From: Cyanophora paradoxa
Lineage: Eukaryota; Glaucocystophyceae; Cyanophorales; Cyanophoraceae
Direction of reading: 5' to 3'
DNA length: 55,004 nt
Assembly (NCBI GenBank): GCA_004431415.1
Contig: QPMI01000285.1
Location: forward strand, 1 to 55,004
The stretch's first letter is position 1; every line of letters starts with the position of its first letter. The position numbers and the translations under genes are program-made. Below, one piece after another: positions 29,400-41,490 of this stretch. The notes beneath the pieces are model-generated. The model was given only the letters and a program-made list of their open reading frames with translations. It was not told where the DNA came from and did no database searches.

Positions 29400-30110
29400 G
29401 ATCCGGCGCGGCGTCGACGCGCGACGGCGGCCGGGACCGGGGCGAAGTGAAACGGACGGGGAGGTGGTGCCGGCGACGAACGAGCGTCGGCTGGCGAGCG
29501 GACGGGGCGTGGCGAGGACGGCGGCGTCGGGTGAGAGCCGGGGCGCCGCGAGTAGATCACCGGCCGGGCTTCCACGCGGGAAGGCCGGCTGCGAGCTAAG
29601 ATCTCCTCCGGGGCTCGTAGCGTCCGCAGCGAGGCGGAGGCGAGGGAAGAGCTGAGGGGAGAGGGCGGGAAAGGGCGACGGGGGCGGTTCGAGGCGCCGC
29701 ACGTAGATCACCGGCCGGGCTTCCGCGCGGGAAGGCCGGCTGCGATCTGAGGTCTCCGCCGAGGCTCGTGGCGTCCGTAGCGAGGCGGAGGCGAGGGAGA
29801 GCCGAGGGGAGAGGGCGGGAACGGCGGGTAACGGACGGCGTGGCGTCGTCGAGCGACGGCGGCCGGGGAAAGGAATGACGGGTGCGGAAATCGATGTCGG
29901 CGACGTATGGACGTCGGCCGACGGGCGGGAGTGGGCGGGAAAAGCGGCGAAGATGGAGGTCCGAGGAGCCGAGGGAGGATCGCCGACCGGGCTTCCACGC
30001 GGGAAGGCCGGCTGCGATCGGTGATCTCCGGCGAGGTTCACGTGTCCGCAGCGCGGCGGAGACGTGGGCGGGAGAAAGTGGGGGCGGGGGAAGTGATCGC
30101 GAGGTAAGTC
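29400..30110. repeat. GC-rich direct repeats, possible 5' region of the Gag-like element
   Basis: Three copies of a 90-100 bp unit start near 29555, 29707 and 29980. Each begins GATCACCGGCCGGGCTTCC (third copy GATCGCCGACCGGGCTTCC), continues GCGGGAAGGCCGGCTGCGA and ends near a GCGGAGGCGAGGG-like word. Further related pieces (CGTCGACGCGCGACGGCGGCC) surround them. They lie immediately upstream of the minus-strand ORF tract, so they may be its promoter/UTR repeats. Confidence 0.65.
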
Positions 30111-30314
30111 CGCAGCTGAGCGTCGGCGGTCCACCGGCGAGTCGAAGGGCTGAATCCGCCGGAAATTTTGGCAGAGTCTCCCCCTTCGAAAGGCCGAGAA
30201 GTGCGCGGCGCTGAAGCGGGCGGCGGGGCGGGGTCGGTCGGTCGATGTCGGTCGGTGACGGGCGCGTCCGGTCGACGATCCACCGTTTCCGAGCGTCGCC
30301 GATGCCACTAGCAA

Positions 30315-31235
30315 CGGTTCCGCGTCCGGCGTGGGACGGGGGCGTGCCAGTCGATTCCCGCAGACTGCGGATGCACGGGGCGACCGTTAGCGAGTCCGGC
30401 GTCGACGTGCGGCGGCGGATTCGCAATACTGTCCTCCGAAACGCGCTCCTCCGTCCACGGATCGCTTCGCCCAGCGGTCCGACCACGCCTGGCTGCGGCT
30501 GGCGGGTCGGATGGCTGGACGAGGCCCGGCGAGGGTCAGAAGAGCCTAGTTTATGGTGCGGCTAGGCTTAGCCATGCGTGCTGTGCAGTTCTAGCAAGCT
30601 GGCGGCGAGAGCGAGCAGAGCTGGTATTCCAGGAGCAAGCACAAGTACAGGGTACAAGTGTATCACCCGGGGTGTGAGCCCGGGAAGGGTACATGAAAAG
30701 TAGTGGGGGTCCAATCGGCGCACTCAATGTGAGCGCTGCGGAGACTAAGGCCAAGCACTGCAAGCGGAGAGACTCGGGGCGCCGGCTCCTGACGGCATAA
30801 AGCCGTGAGGCAATAGTAGCGCTAATTATATATAACGCTAGCAATTTATGCAAGGCTCTCTGCAGGCTGCAGCTGCAGCAAACGTTAAACCTATCATAGT
30901 ATTCTTTAGATCTGGAATTAGGCAGACCCGGGGGCCGGGGCAAGGCCCCTGGACCCCTGGCAGCCTAGTGGCAGGCACTGCCAGGCAGTGGCAGCAAGGC
31001 AATGGCCTATAGCCCTAGGGTCCCCGGTCCCCCGGAACGCGGAGCTCGGGCCTTCGATTCGGAATCTATAGCTATGGACAGCTGCACTGCGGCAGTTGCC
31101 TCCGGATTCCATGCCAAGGCCGGCGCGGCCCCACGCGTACGGCCTCCGAGGGTCTAGATCTCCGAGGCCTGCTGCGCCCGGCCGTGCACGCCGTATGCAG
31201 CTGCAGGCGGGGCGCCCCAGCGCGCTGCACGGCCC
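30315..31235. other. GC-rich intergenic DNA, no gene supported
   Basis: ORFs here are Arg/Pro/Ser-rich shadows without recognisable content. The stretch falls to moderate GC at about 30780-30920. It separates the repeat block from the 3' end of the ThiE gene. Confidence 0.4.
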
Positions 31236-32765
31236 CTACTCGAACTTGATATCGTACCTGCGCGCCCCCGCGCCCCAGCGCCCCTCAGCCGGTCGGCCCG
31301 CGTGTGAGGGGGCTCGGCTCCGCGGTGCCGCGGGGGGCGCGGGGGCGGGGGGGCGCACTTGCCGCGGGTCATGTCGCCGAGGATGCGCTGCGTGCTCGCG
31401 TACTCGGCCTCCTCCACCACCCGCCTGCGCGCGCGGCGCATCAAAGGGGCCCCGAGGCGGCCGCCCGGCGGGGCGGGGGCACCGGATCTCGGCGGCGCGC
31501 TGCCGGGGGTCCGCCTCCTCGTTCACGATCGCGGAGATGACCGCCACGCCCTGGCGCGTCCCGAGGCTCGGGCGGGCGCCCGGCGGGGACGGAGGAGAGG
31601 GGCCCGTCGGCGCGCACCGCCGCGCCCGCCGCGATGGCCGGCTCCGCGTTGTTCGCGTTGATGCCGCCTGGCGGGCGCGAGGGCCGTTCAGGCGGCCCCG
31701 CGGAGGGTTGGCTCGTCGACGTCGACGCGGGCGCGCGCGTGCGCACCGATCGCGATCACCGGCAAATCGATCTCCTGCCGGCGGGGGTCGGGGGCGTGCG
31801 GGGGCGGGCGGGCGCCGGCGGGGGCGGGGCGGCTGCGGGGCGGGCGGACCTGGCAGATCTGGTCGATCCGCTCGACGCCGACGGGCGCGCCGCTGTCCGA
31901 CTTGGTCGCCGTCGCGTACACCTGCACAGGGGAAGGGGCCGCTCCGAGGGGCGCGGGGGAAAGGGGGCGGGGCGGGGGCGGGGGGCACCGGCCCCACGCC
32001 AACGTAGTCGGCCCCGTCCTCCTGCGCCCTCCGCGCCTCGGCGAGAGTCTTGACGGAGACGCCCACGATCTTCCCCTCCGGCAGCAGCTTCCTCGCCAGC
32101 ATCGCTGCCCTGGCGGTGAGCGCGGGGCTCGGCCGGCCTCGGCGGCCTCGGCGGCGGGTACCCGGCATGTCGTCCTGGCCGACGTGTACCCCGTCCGCGT
32201 CGACCGCCATCGCCACGTCGAGCCGGTCGTTGATGATGAGGAGGGACTGCAGGCGGTACCCGTCGGCCGCGGGGTACCGGTGCGGCGCCCAGGGCGCGGG
32301 GGGGCCACGGACCTCGAACTCGCGCGTGAGGGCGCGGAGCTGCATCGCCTCGTTGATCATCTCCCGCGTGCTCTTGTTCTTCTCCCTGTACTGGACTGCG
32401 ACGAGAGAAAGGCTCGGCGGGGGCAGAGGCCTGGGGCGTCAAGGGGCCGCACCGATGCCGGCGCCCCCGCGCAGCGCCTCCCGCACTATCTCGATGAGGT
32501 CGCGCTTGCCGGCCAGCTTCGAATCCGTCACAAGGTACAGCGACCAGTCGATCTCCAGTTCCCTGCGCCGGCGTCGGCCGCGGTCAGGGCGCGCTCGCGG
32601 GCCGTGCAGCGAGCGGGGCTCGGATCGGAGCGCATAGCCAAGCGGCATTGGAACGAGCGCAGCGGGAGCGCACTCGTCGTTTGCGCTCGGCGGCCGAGGG
32701 CTCGGATTCGCGTTGGAGCTGCGCCGCCCGCTCCCGTTCCCGTTGCCGTTCCCGTTCAGCACCAT
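31236..32765 (-). CDS. thiE: thiamine-phosphate synthase (ThiE), multi-exon with GC-rich introns
   Basis: Exons on the minus strand give the ThiE signature blocks in order: WSLYLVTDSKLAGKR (about 32540), QYREKNKSTREM (about 32390), LLIINDRLDVAMAVDADGVH with GQDDMP (about 32250-32165), VGVSVKTLAEA and DYVGVGPV (about 32070-32000), TATKSDSGAPVGVERID (about 31915-31860), DLPVIAIG (about 31770), INANNAEPAIAAGA (about 31660-31620), then VAVISAIVNEEADPR (about 31540-31510). The last exons carry RRVVEEAEYASTQRILG and probably YDIKFE ending at 31236. Introns are roughly 50-100 bp, begin GT, end CAG, and are filled with C and G runs. The ATG at 32765 gives a Gly/Asn-rich N-terminal extension of about 70 residues, possibly an organelle presequence. 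The enzyme joins hydroxymethylpyrimidine diphosphate and the thiazole phosphate to thiamine phosphate. It is head-to-head with GatA. Confidence 0.85.
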
Positions 32766-32976
32766 GCTAGTAACTCCGTGCTCGAATCGCGCCGCCGCTC
32801 GCTGCCTCTGAAGCGGTCGCCCGCTGGACGACTTCTTCAACCGGTGGCACGCCGTGCATAGCGCAGGCGCGGCTGAAGCTCTAATTTCCGGGTGCGTCCC
32901 CTGCAGCTGGATCGCCGAGAAGCTCGCAGAGAAGCTCGCCCGCATTTTTTCGCGAGACGGGTACAGATTCCAGAAG

Positions 32977-35501
32977 ATGTTCGTCGCGCAGGCCCCCGTG
33001 GTCGCCCGCGGCGAGGCTGCGGCGGAGCTGGTCAGGAGCATGGCCGCGCGGCGGCAGCAGCCGCCGGCCCGCCGGCAGCGCCAGCTTGCACGCAGCACTT
33101 TCCTCGGCGACGCGACGGCCGCGGCGGGCCCGAGCTGCGCGGGATCCGCGACCACTCGCCAGGGCATCGCGTACGATCGGAGCGGCCGCGAGGCACCGGC
33201 CTTCTCGGGCCCGCAGGCTTCGCTCATCGAGGAGCTGCACAGGAAGCTGACAAGCAAGGAGGTCTCGGCCGTGGAGCTCGCGCAGCAGTACTTGAAGCGC
33301 ATCGAAGCCGTGGAGCCGAAGGTCAAGAGCTTCATCTCCGTCTCCCCGGACCTGTGCGCCCCACCCCGGCAAAGAATCTAGCTCGAGCGCCGGCGCGCGG
33401 CGCCCTCACGCGGCGCCGCGGGGGCGCTCGCGGGGGCTCGTGCGGGCCTCCTGACGGCGCGGGACAGGGCGCTGGAGCAGGCGAAGGCGGTGGACGCGCG
33501 GATCGCCAAGGGCGAGGAGGTGGGCCTGCTGGCGGGCCTGCCGCTCGCGGTGAAGGACAACCTGTGCACGCGGGGCGCCCCAACGACCGCCGGCTCCCGC
33601 ATCCTCGACGGCTTCCTCTCCCCCTACGAGTCCACTGCCTCCCAGGCGCAGGCCCCCGCCCGCCCCCACCCCGCCGGCGGCGCCGCCGCTGACGCGCCCC
33701 GCCCGGCCGCGCCGCGCAGCGCCTGCTGGACGCCGGGATGGTTATGGTCGGCAAGACGAACATGGACGAGTTCGGCATGGGCAGGTACTCCCCGCCCTCC
33801 CGCCCCCGCCCCCGCGTGCCCCGCCCCGCTCCGGCCCGCCTGACCTCCGTGCGGGGGTACAGCTCCACCGAGAACTCGGGGTACCACGTCACGGCGAACC
33901 CATGGGACACCTCGAAGGTCCCCGGCGGCTCCTCCGGCGGTTCCGCCGCGGCGGTCGCCGCCCAGGCGCGAACCCCCGCCGGCTCCACCCCCCGCCCGCG
34001 CTCACCCGCGCCCCGCAGGAGTGCGTGGGCGCGCTCGGCTCAGACACCGGAGGCTCGATCCGCCAGGCACCCCGCGGCCCCGGCCCGCCCGCGCACTCTC
34101 CCCTGACGACGTACCCCCCGCAGCCGTCGGCGTTCTGCGGCGTGGTGGGCCTGAAGCCGACCTACGGGCGCGTCTCGCGGCACGGCCTCATCGCGTGCGC
34201 CGGCGCCCCCTCTCGCCGCGCCCCGGCCGCGCGCGACGCCGGCGGGGCGCAGCTACGCGTCGTCGCTGGACACCGTCGGCCCCATCGCCCGCACCGTCAA
34301 GGCGAGCGTCCCCCCTCCGCCCCCTTGGGCGAGGGGCGCGAGCGAGCCGGGGGCGGGCGCAGGACGCGGCGATCCTCCTCTCTGCCCTCGCCGGGCGCGA
34401 CGCCATGGACGGGACCTCCTCCCCCGCCAAGGCCTGCCCCCCGCCCCGCCCCGCGCCCGCCCCCTCGAGCGGGCCGGGCGGGCAGGTGGGGGACTACGCG
34501 GGGGCGCTGGGGGCGGAGGGGGGCTCCCTCAAGGGCCTCCGCGTGGGCCTCCTCCAGGAGACCCTCGCCGACGGCCTCGACCCCGAGGTGGCGGGGGCCC
34601 TGCACCCCGCCCCCGCCCCCGCCCCCCGCCCCGCTCAGCCTGCGCAGGTGAAGGCGGCCGTGCTGGCGGCCGCGGAGCAGCTGCGCGCCCTCGGCGCCGA
34701 CGTCCTCGACGTCTCCTGCCCCGCTTCGCCTACGGCGCCGGTGCCCGCCCCCGCCCCGCCCCGCCCCGCCCCCGCCCTTCCGCCGGGCAGCGGGGCTGAT
34801 GGCGGGGTGCTGCGGCGGGGCAGCGGCGTACTACGTGATCGCGCCCTCGGAGGCGAGCGCCAACCTCGCCCGCTACGACGGCGTCCGGTGCGCCCCGGCC
34901 GCCCCGCCCGCCCCGCCCCGCCCCGCCCCGCCCCTCGCCGACGGGGGCGGGGGGCAGGTACGGGAGGCGGGCGGCGGCGTCGGACCTGGTCGCCATGTAC
35001 CGCGACTCCCGCGAGGCCGGCCTCGGCCCCGAGGTCCCCCCCGCCCCCCGCCCCGCCCCCCCATCCCCTGCCCTGGTGATCCGGTGCCCCCCAGGTCAAG
35101 CGGCGCATCATGGTGGGGACGTACGCCCTCTCCTCGGGCTACTACGACGCCTTCTACGACAAGGCGCAGCGCGTGCGGCCCCGCGCCCGTACCCCCCGCT
35201 CCAATCCCGATCACGATACCCCCTCCAGGTCCGCTCCCTCGTGAAGCAGGACTTCGACGCGGCGTTCGAGAAGGCGCGTGGCCGCCTCCAGCGGCGGGGG
35301 CCGGCCCCGCGCTGAACACGGGGCGGGGCGGGGCGGGCAGGTGGACGTGCTGGTGAGCCCGGTGGCGCCCTCGCCGGCCTTCGGGATCGGCGAGAAGTCC
35401 TCAGACCCGGTGCGCGGGGCCCCCGCACCGCCACGGCCGCCTCCGACGGGGCCGGCGCCGGCGCCAGGTCTCGCTGTACCTGGGGGACCTTATGACGATC
35501 C

Positions 35502-35532
<31 letters not shown>

Positions 35533-35743
35533 CCTCCCCTGCGGCTTCACCGAGGCCGGCCTCCCCGTCGGCATGCAGGCCCGCCGCCCCCGCGCCCCCG
35601 CCGCCCCACCGTGCCCCGCCGCGCCCCGGCTCATCGGGCGGCAGATCATCGGGGGCATGTTCGGGGAGGAGACGGTGCTGCGCGTGGGGCACGCCTTCGA
35701 GCGGAGCACGGAGTGGCACGCGCGCGACCTCCCCGCCCTGTAG
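32977..35743 (+). CDS. gatA: glutamyl-tRNA(Gln) amidotransferase subunit A (GatA), many short GC-rich introns
   Basis: About 17 exons with GT-AG introns of roughly 40-100 bp, filled with CCCCGCCCC runs, rebuild the amidase-signature subunit GatA. Blocks in order include [20 protein letters not shown] (about 33215), [13 protein letters not shown] with the catalytic Lys (about 33540), [15 protein letters not shown] (about 33740), [15 protein letters not shown] with the cis-Ser/Ser region (about 33915-33955), [10 protein letters not shown] (about 34045), [19 protein letters not shown] (about 34135-34190), [19 protein letters not shown] (about 35105-35155), [14 protein letters not shown] (about 35345) and [17 protein letters not shown] (about 35530). 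The stop is at 35741-35743. The ATG at 32977 gives a 60-70 residue Ala/Arg-rich extension that fits a mitochondrial or plastid presequence. With partner subunits it would amidate mischarged Glu-tRNA(Gln) in an organelle. Confidence 0.9.
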
Positions 35744-36784
35744 GCCCCCGCCCCGGCTGTCGCCGCCTCCCCCGCCGGGCCGGGGGCTCCGACCCCCGGG
35801 GCCCGAGGCCTGGCCCAGAGACCGACAGCTCCGTCTCGCGATCGACATCGCGATCGGCTGCCCTGCACACGCGCATGCAGGCTGCCGTGCCGCTAGCCGC
35901 AGCGGCAGCCGCCACGTTGAATTCTGGTCGCTTTTCGCGAGTGTGATATCGTGATTTTAATATCGATATCATTTTCATTTATGTCATAGTCATCAATGTT
36001 ATCACGGCGATACTCGTCATTGCAGAGCCAGCCAATTCCAAGTCGAAAGTGACTCGTGAGTGGGTCACTTGTGAGGAAGTTGTGAGTCCGAGGCTTGTGA
36101 CTCAGTGACTCACTGAGTCAGCAAGCCGGCGCAACGACATATACAGGGGGTATATACGTACCGCCGTATACCGTAACATTTTACCGGTACCGTTTACGTA
36201 TACGCTCTACTGTACATGTAACTTTAGTCTGGAATCGTAGAAATCTTTTTTAAAATTACCCCGCTTTCGACAGCTAGTGTCTTTAATTCGTCTATGTTCT
36301 TTTTTAAAATTACCCCGCTGACGAATATTTGACACTCTTGAACGGAAATTGTGCATTGAGAGGGGTACTAACGGTAAACGTTGCAACTGACCCGTCTGTG
36401 GCGGAGACGCGGGGCTGACGAAAATATGATGCCGGCCGTCACGATTCGTCACAATTTTCAGGTTTTGTCGAAATTAAGTCTCACGACGAACTTTCCTACG
36501 TTGGCATGTACCGTTACTAGCATATAAATAATTACTACGGGCTACAGCTCGCGAATCGCGATCGCCTTCGCGTTAGAAATTTCAAGTTTTGGAAGTTAAC
36601 TTCGAAAAGCTTGCAGGCTAAACTTTTGCCGCTAAAGTTGCAGCCGCTGAACAGCCTCAGTGATCAGGAATCAGGATACGCGTACGAGAGTCCCGGTGTC
36701 AGGAAGTGCAATGACAGGAACTGTCACTGTCTGTCAGGCAGTGTCAGCCACTCTGGCAGACTGGCACTGTCAGGCACTGTCAGC
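35744..36784. other. intergenic DNA of mixed composition, no gene supported
   Basis: Composition falls from very GC-rich to moderate after about 35940. Visible features are GAGTCA/TGACTC-rich palindromes (36050-36120) and a 20-bp direct repeat TTTTTTAAAATTACCCCGCT near 36246 and 36300. Confidence 0.4.
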
Positions 36785-37184
36785 TAGGGTTGCCGTGTCA
36801 ATTGACATGTCAGTCTACCCTGTGGACATTGACATCGGACATTTGACATGTCAACCGACATGTCAACTGACATTGATTATTATATTATATTATATTATAT
36901 TATATTCCAAAAGTGAGGCGGTGGGGCAGCTTGGGCGAGGTCCTCAGCGCCTCCCTGCTGCCCTCTGCCTCCTTCCTAACATCAGAAACGTGCTGCTAAC
37001 GCTTGCAGAGTGCTGCTTACATGTTTTAATCATGATTTGCAGGCGTTTTAGCTTGTTTGGAGGGGTATCCCCCCCGATGTCAATGGACATGTCAACCCGG
37101 ACCCGTGGACATTGACATGACATGTCAACTGACATTGACATGTCAATGTCAATTGACATCGGACACGGCAACCCTACTGTCAGC
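36777..37184. mobile_element. hAT-like MITE, 392 bp with 8-bp target duplication
   Basis: Perfect 15-bp terminal inverted repeats TAGGGTTGCCGTGTC (36785-36799) and its complement (37162-37176) are flanked on both sides by the same 8 bases, CTGTCAGC (36777-36784 and 37177-37184). An 8-bp duplication and TIRs starting TAGGG are the hallmark of the hAT superfamily. Both subterminal parts are made of TGACATGTCA/TCAATTGACAT words, which fold on each other. No transposase is encoded, so it would depend on an autonomous partner. The inner stretch includes a TTATA microsatellite (36872-36906). Confidence 0.88.
36872..36906. repeat. (TTATA)n microsatellite
   Basis: About six tandem copies of the pentamer TTATA/ATATT. 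Confidence 0.8.
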
Positions 37185-39640
37185 ACGCCGGCGCAGCGCA
37201 GGCTGCCAGTGCGCACTGCGGCAGCTGTACAAGTCATGATCAGCTGCAGCCTGCAGCTTGTACATGCCATAATGTGAGCGAGCCTCGGAATCGGCTCGGA
37301 TCCAGACTCCAGCCTGGCAGAGCTGCCGGCCGGGCTGTTGGGAGACCGTACTACGGTAGGACATGTACATGTACAGCTAGCTATTAGTAGCCTATTACTA
37401 CTAAGTTAGCCTAGTAGCTAACGCGCGGTGCATCTGCGCATGCGGCACTGTGGTGCATCTGCGCATGCGGCCAAGCTATGCATATGGGCTTAAAATTGCA
37501 GCACCCGCATGCGCACCGCGCCCACGCCGTGACGCGGCGGCGCTAAATGTACAGCTGTAGCTGCGCTCAACCGCTCTAGATCTGCACTCCAGCGCCACGC
37601 GTACGGCCGCGGCCCGGCGGCAGCCGGGAATTGATCATGATCGGCAGTCGGGAATTGACGTCCGACGTCGACGGTCGCGCAGTCCTGATCATCGGATCAT
37701 GACTCCCGAGTTAGGTATGCGCTTTGAATTCCGATGCGCGCACGATGCGCATGCGCGAGCCGCGCGCGGCCGGGTCATGATCATGATCAGCGGGGCTCAC
37801 GCGACCGCTCACGCGTGGGCGGCTAAATTGAAATGCTAAGCTTGTCTGAATTTCGAATGGCCGCATGCGCGCGCAGCTGCAGCGACGCCATGACCCGGTG
37901 GCCGCGACGTCGACCGCATGCGCAGTGACGCCATTACTCCCATGAGATCTACCGGCCGCCGCCTGCGGCGCTGCGGGTGCACGTGCACGTGTTCCTGTTC
38001 GTGTCGAGTCTGCTCCCCCGCCAAGCCGACGGGCAATCATTGAATGGCGAGCTCGCCATACTATATAGCTACTACTATGATAAAAGGCGTGCATTTGTTC
38101 GCTGCAGCTGGCCATGGTGCGGGCCGCATGACCGCCAGCAATGTTCATGTGTCAGCAGACCCAGGTGCTGTTTTCGTGCTTTAATTTATGATCATTTTAT
38201 AATTACCGCTGTGCATCCGCATGCATATGTATTCATGGGCGCGCAGCTGCAGACGTCACGGCTGCGCATGTGCATGTGTCAAGCGAAACATCATCGATGC
38301 GCATTCATATGCGTTCCCGTGGCCATCTATCCCAGTACTAGTCGCAGCTCCAGCGATCGGCACATGCACAGGACCCAGCAGCTGCAATTGCGAAAGGATG
38401 GATGTCAGGATGAAGCTCGCCATCTGCATCGTCATATGCATAGCGACAGCAATGCGCAGCCTTACAGATCTCTTCAGCGACTGCGATCCTCGCTCGTGGC
38501 TTCTTTTGGGTCCGGATGCGATCGTGACACTGCCAGCGAGGGCGGGAGTTCTCTCAATTCTTCCTGACCGCGAACCCCAACTTGCTGCTAGGCTGTGGCC
38601 GGCAGCCGGCGGCCGCCGCCGGCAGCTGCACGCGAGGCCGAGGCTTGCGCGAGCTCATGATCAGCGCCACTCGGACACGGCCCGGGCTCGAGGTCAGCGG
38701 CACCGGACAGCTCGGAGGAGTCCCGGTCTCGCAGCGCCGCGGCCGCCTCGGGCTCTCCCCGATCAAGACCTCTCCACGCGCGCCCAGCCGCCGGCCCCGG
38801 CTGTGCGAACTTTACCATCTAGAGCCCTTCGAATTCCCGCAAAGGAGCGGCTGCGCGGGGCTTTTGCGCAAGGCGCTGGTCAACCCCGCAGCCACCGGAA
38901 AGTTCTACGCGGACGACTGCGCCGTTCGTCGTCCAGCTTCGCGGCGGCACGCGCAGCTTGCAAGACTCTGCTCCAGATCGCTCTCTTGGCAACCAGCCCC
39001 TCGCAACCTGGCGCGAACGCGCGCGCAGTACCCGCTAGAGGTAGCTACAGCGTCCTTGTTTTGTATTTCCTTCTGAAGTTCTCGTGTCGAGCAGCTTACC
39101 CTTGACTGCGCAGGCGCATTCTTCAACGGCGGTGCACACTTTGATTTGCATGCGCACGTGCACGTGTCCGAACGGTCGACGACGTCAACGTAACCTGCTT
39201 TTCGAACAGGGAACATCCCTATGTACTTCTCTTGGGGATCGGACTTCACGATCATGTTCTGGTGTGGACGTGTATACTTGTGTACTGTCCCAATTATAGA
39301 GGCCATCTCTCTAAATAAAATCCTTTCCCCTCCCCAACCCATCCCCCTAGACCTGTACATGTCCCGCCCCCGCGACCGGGGGCTGCGCCCAATAGAGAGG
39401 CTTACCAGTGATGCAACAGGATCAAGATCGACTCCTATCAATCGCAAGAGCGAGATATCCTTTGTTTCTATGACGTGCGAGGCTTTGATTTGCGCCCCTG
39501 CAGATCTAAATATAGATTGCGCTGACAATTTCAACGTACAGAGTGGTTACATGTTTCGAATTACGTTCGTCGGCGTCATTTCCTCTCACAAATAACATCG
39601 AGATTGCGTCTCGAATTCTTTCTCGCACTCTCTCACTCTC
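37185..39640. other. intergenic or undetermined host DNA
   Basis: No gene can be supported. A 20-bp direct repeat (GGTGCATCTGCGCATGCGGC) is found near 37427 and 37452, and GCATGC/TGCGCATGC words are frequent up to about 38280. ORFs at 38221-39105 look like frame shadows; a segment near 38800-38930 (LCELYHLEPFEFPQRSGC) could be an exon, but nothing identifies it. Confidence 0.35.
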
Positions 39641-39659
39641 TTTCAACGAACGTCCGCAA

Positions 39660-41490
39660 TCAGGTTCTGCCCGGGCTGTACCGCAGATTTCTCCGCGGTA
39701 GTGGGTCCCGGTGACGCGACGGGTTATGTCGACTTTAAAATTGCCTGGTGCGTGGCTTGGCCGATTCTCAATATTATGGCATGGCCGATGCTCAATATTA
39801 TAAGTATATAATAACTTTTCGAACAGCATCACCGTCGATGTCGTCGGTGGGGAAGTCGTCATGAATATGTTCGATGTGCACTTAAAAGGAACCTACGGAA
39901 TCAAGGTGCGCAAACGTGCAGCGCCATTTATATAATGCTTTCTTGTCTCCTTAGAACCCTGGGCGGCCCCTGCGCGCGATGCATATGCGTCTCTGATTCG
40001 AGTGCGATACATATCAATCCAGATTGGGCAGTGGACGGTAAGCACACAAGTTCGAGGCTGTTTCGGGCCTTAGTTTGGTGTATAAATTGATTCCTCGCTA
40101 TCGTTACGTATTCGGTTTGCATTGCAGCACGTCGCGGTGTCGATGGGAGGCGGGCGCGTTCGTGTGTATCGAGATGGCGCACACATCCATGATTATACAA
40201 GTACATACGTAAAGTTTTTACCGAACAGTGAGTAAAACGCATCCCTGTCTTCAAGTTCCCTCGAGATCTGCCTTCGCTGCAATTGCTTACGTATACGGGC
40301 CGGGGCTTTCGTACAGAGCAGTGGCCCGTGTCACTGATGGGGAGCAGTCATTCGAGCGGATCCATCTTGAACAGCCGGATCGCGTACTTCCAGTTCTTCC
40401 AAGGGGTTTACATCAGCTCCAGCCGGATTTGGGAAGCGTACTCGACAGGAAATCTCCCATTGGAATACAGACGCTACGTAGACTACCGCTTCGACATCCT
40501 GGACTGTCTCTACCAGTGCGGAGCCGGCCGGGCGTGCGATCGGGTGAGCCATCTTCGAATTAGATGAGAGACCTGCAGCTGCCGAGGGATATTCTAACTG
40601 CTTTCGGCAGTCGGGAAACGGGAGGCATGCGAGCTTCCAGGGCAGCGTCAGCCTTGCGGATTGCCCCCCAGTTTACGCGCCCCCACTAGGTCTGTTCTCT
40701 TACCGCATGTAGACCTCCGCTGCAGCTTGAGAGGACGACGGGTACTGCGATATGTACTCATCGCGCGCGTTCCGTCAGCGATCGTCTTCGGCACGAACAA
40801 CGGGGCGCTGGGCCCGAGGTCCGTCAGGGTACCGGCGCTGGTGTTCGGAGGAGACGTCGTGCTGGAGCTACGGCTGAGGCCGCTCCAGAGCCCCGCCCAC
40901 GGGGCCGTCCTCTTCGACTTCGGCAACTACGACCCGCTCTCCGCCTCCACCAAGTACAACGTCGACTCCCTCGTGCGCATTTAATTGGGCTTTACATCAG
41001 CCTGCAGCCACCGCTTCCAATTGTTTGTGTGGTCTCAGATCATTAGCGCGTGCACGACCTGCACGGTTCGAGCTCTGCGGCACCGATCGGCTTCCTTATC
41101 ATATATAGTATTGCTTTCATCCGCAGTCTCATCTTGAATGATTTCTGCAGGTGGCCACTGGGCGCTTCGCCCTGCGCATCGAAGTTTTCAATGGGACTTC
41201 GCGCGTTGGCCTTGCAGACGTCTTCACGGACGCGTCCGGCGGGATACCGGTTCGGCTCGTTTCTTGCAAACTATCTTCTACTCGCATTCACGCTTGCATT
41301 TATTTTTAACGGCTGCAAGCAGTTCGGAGGGTCTTGGCAGTTTGTCTGGCTTTCCTTTGGCGTTCCCAACAGCGCGGGCAACAGCACCCTCAAAGCGTAC
41401 CTCAACGGGGCGCTCGCGACCAGCACGACTATCGCTGCTATCAAGAACACCACGCGCACTTCGAACTTCATCGGAAAGGCGAACGAGTGG
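39660..41490 (+). CDS. LamG/concanavalin-like domain protein, multi-exon, incomplete
   Basis: Several GT-AG bounded exons can be chained on the plus strand: a possible one ending at about 39914 (VVGGEVVMNMFDVHLKGTYG), one ending at 40543 before GTGAGC (AYFQFFQGVYISSSRIWEAY), 40779-40972 after TCCGTCAG (VFGGDVVLELRLRPLQSPAH; VLFDFGNYDPL), 41151-41249 (RFALRIEVFNGTSRVGLADV) and 41323-41490 (WQFVWLSFGVPNS; LKAYLNGALATS; NFIGKANEW). The order FGGDVVLELRL, then a LFDFGN strand, then WQFVWLSF-x-LKAYLNG is the usual layout of LamG-like lectin folds. The gene's start and 3' end are not found; a LINE fragment starts about 220 bp further on. Function unknown; such domains bind glycans. Confidence 0.5.

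Noticed and set aside
31096-32007. Plus-strand 303-codon ORF over ThiE
   Set aside because: Arg/Gly/Pro-rich shadow of ThiE exons and GC-run introns.
33332-33988. Minus-strand ORFs over GatA
   Set aside because: Low-complexity shadows; the amidase motifs are on the plus strand.
31236-35743. Bacterial contamination as source of ThiE and GatA
   Set aside because: Both genes are split by GT-AG introns and have N-terminal extensions, so they are eukaryotic nuclear genes.
38221-39105. ORFs of 164-294 codons in the intergenic host region
   Set aside because: No recognisable domain, three overlapping frames and Arg/Pro/Ala-rich content; at most one short exon could be real.
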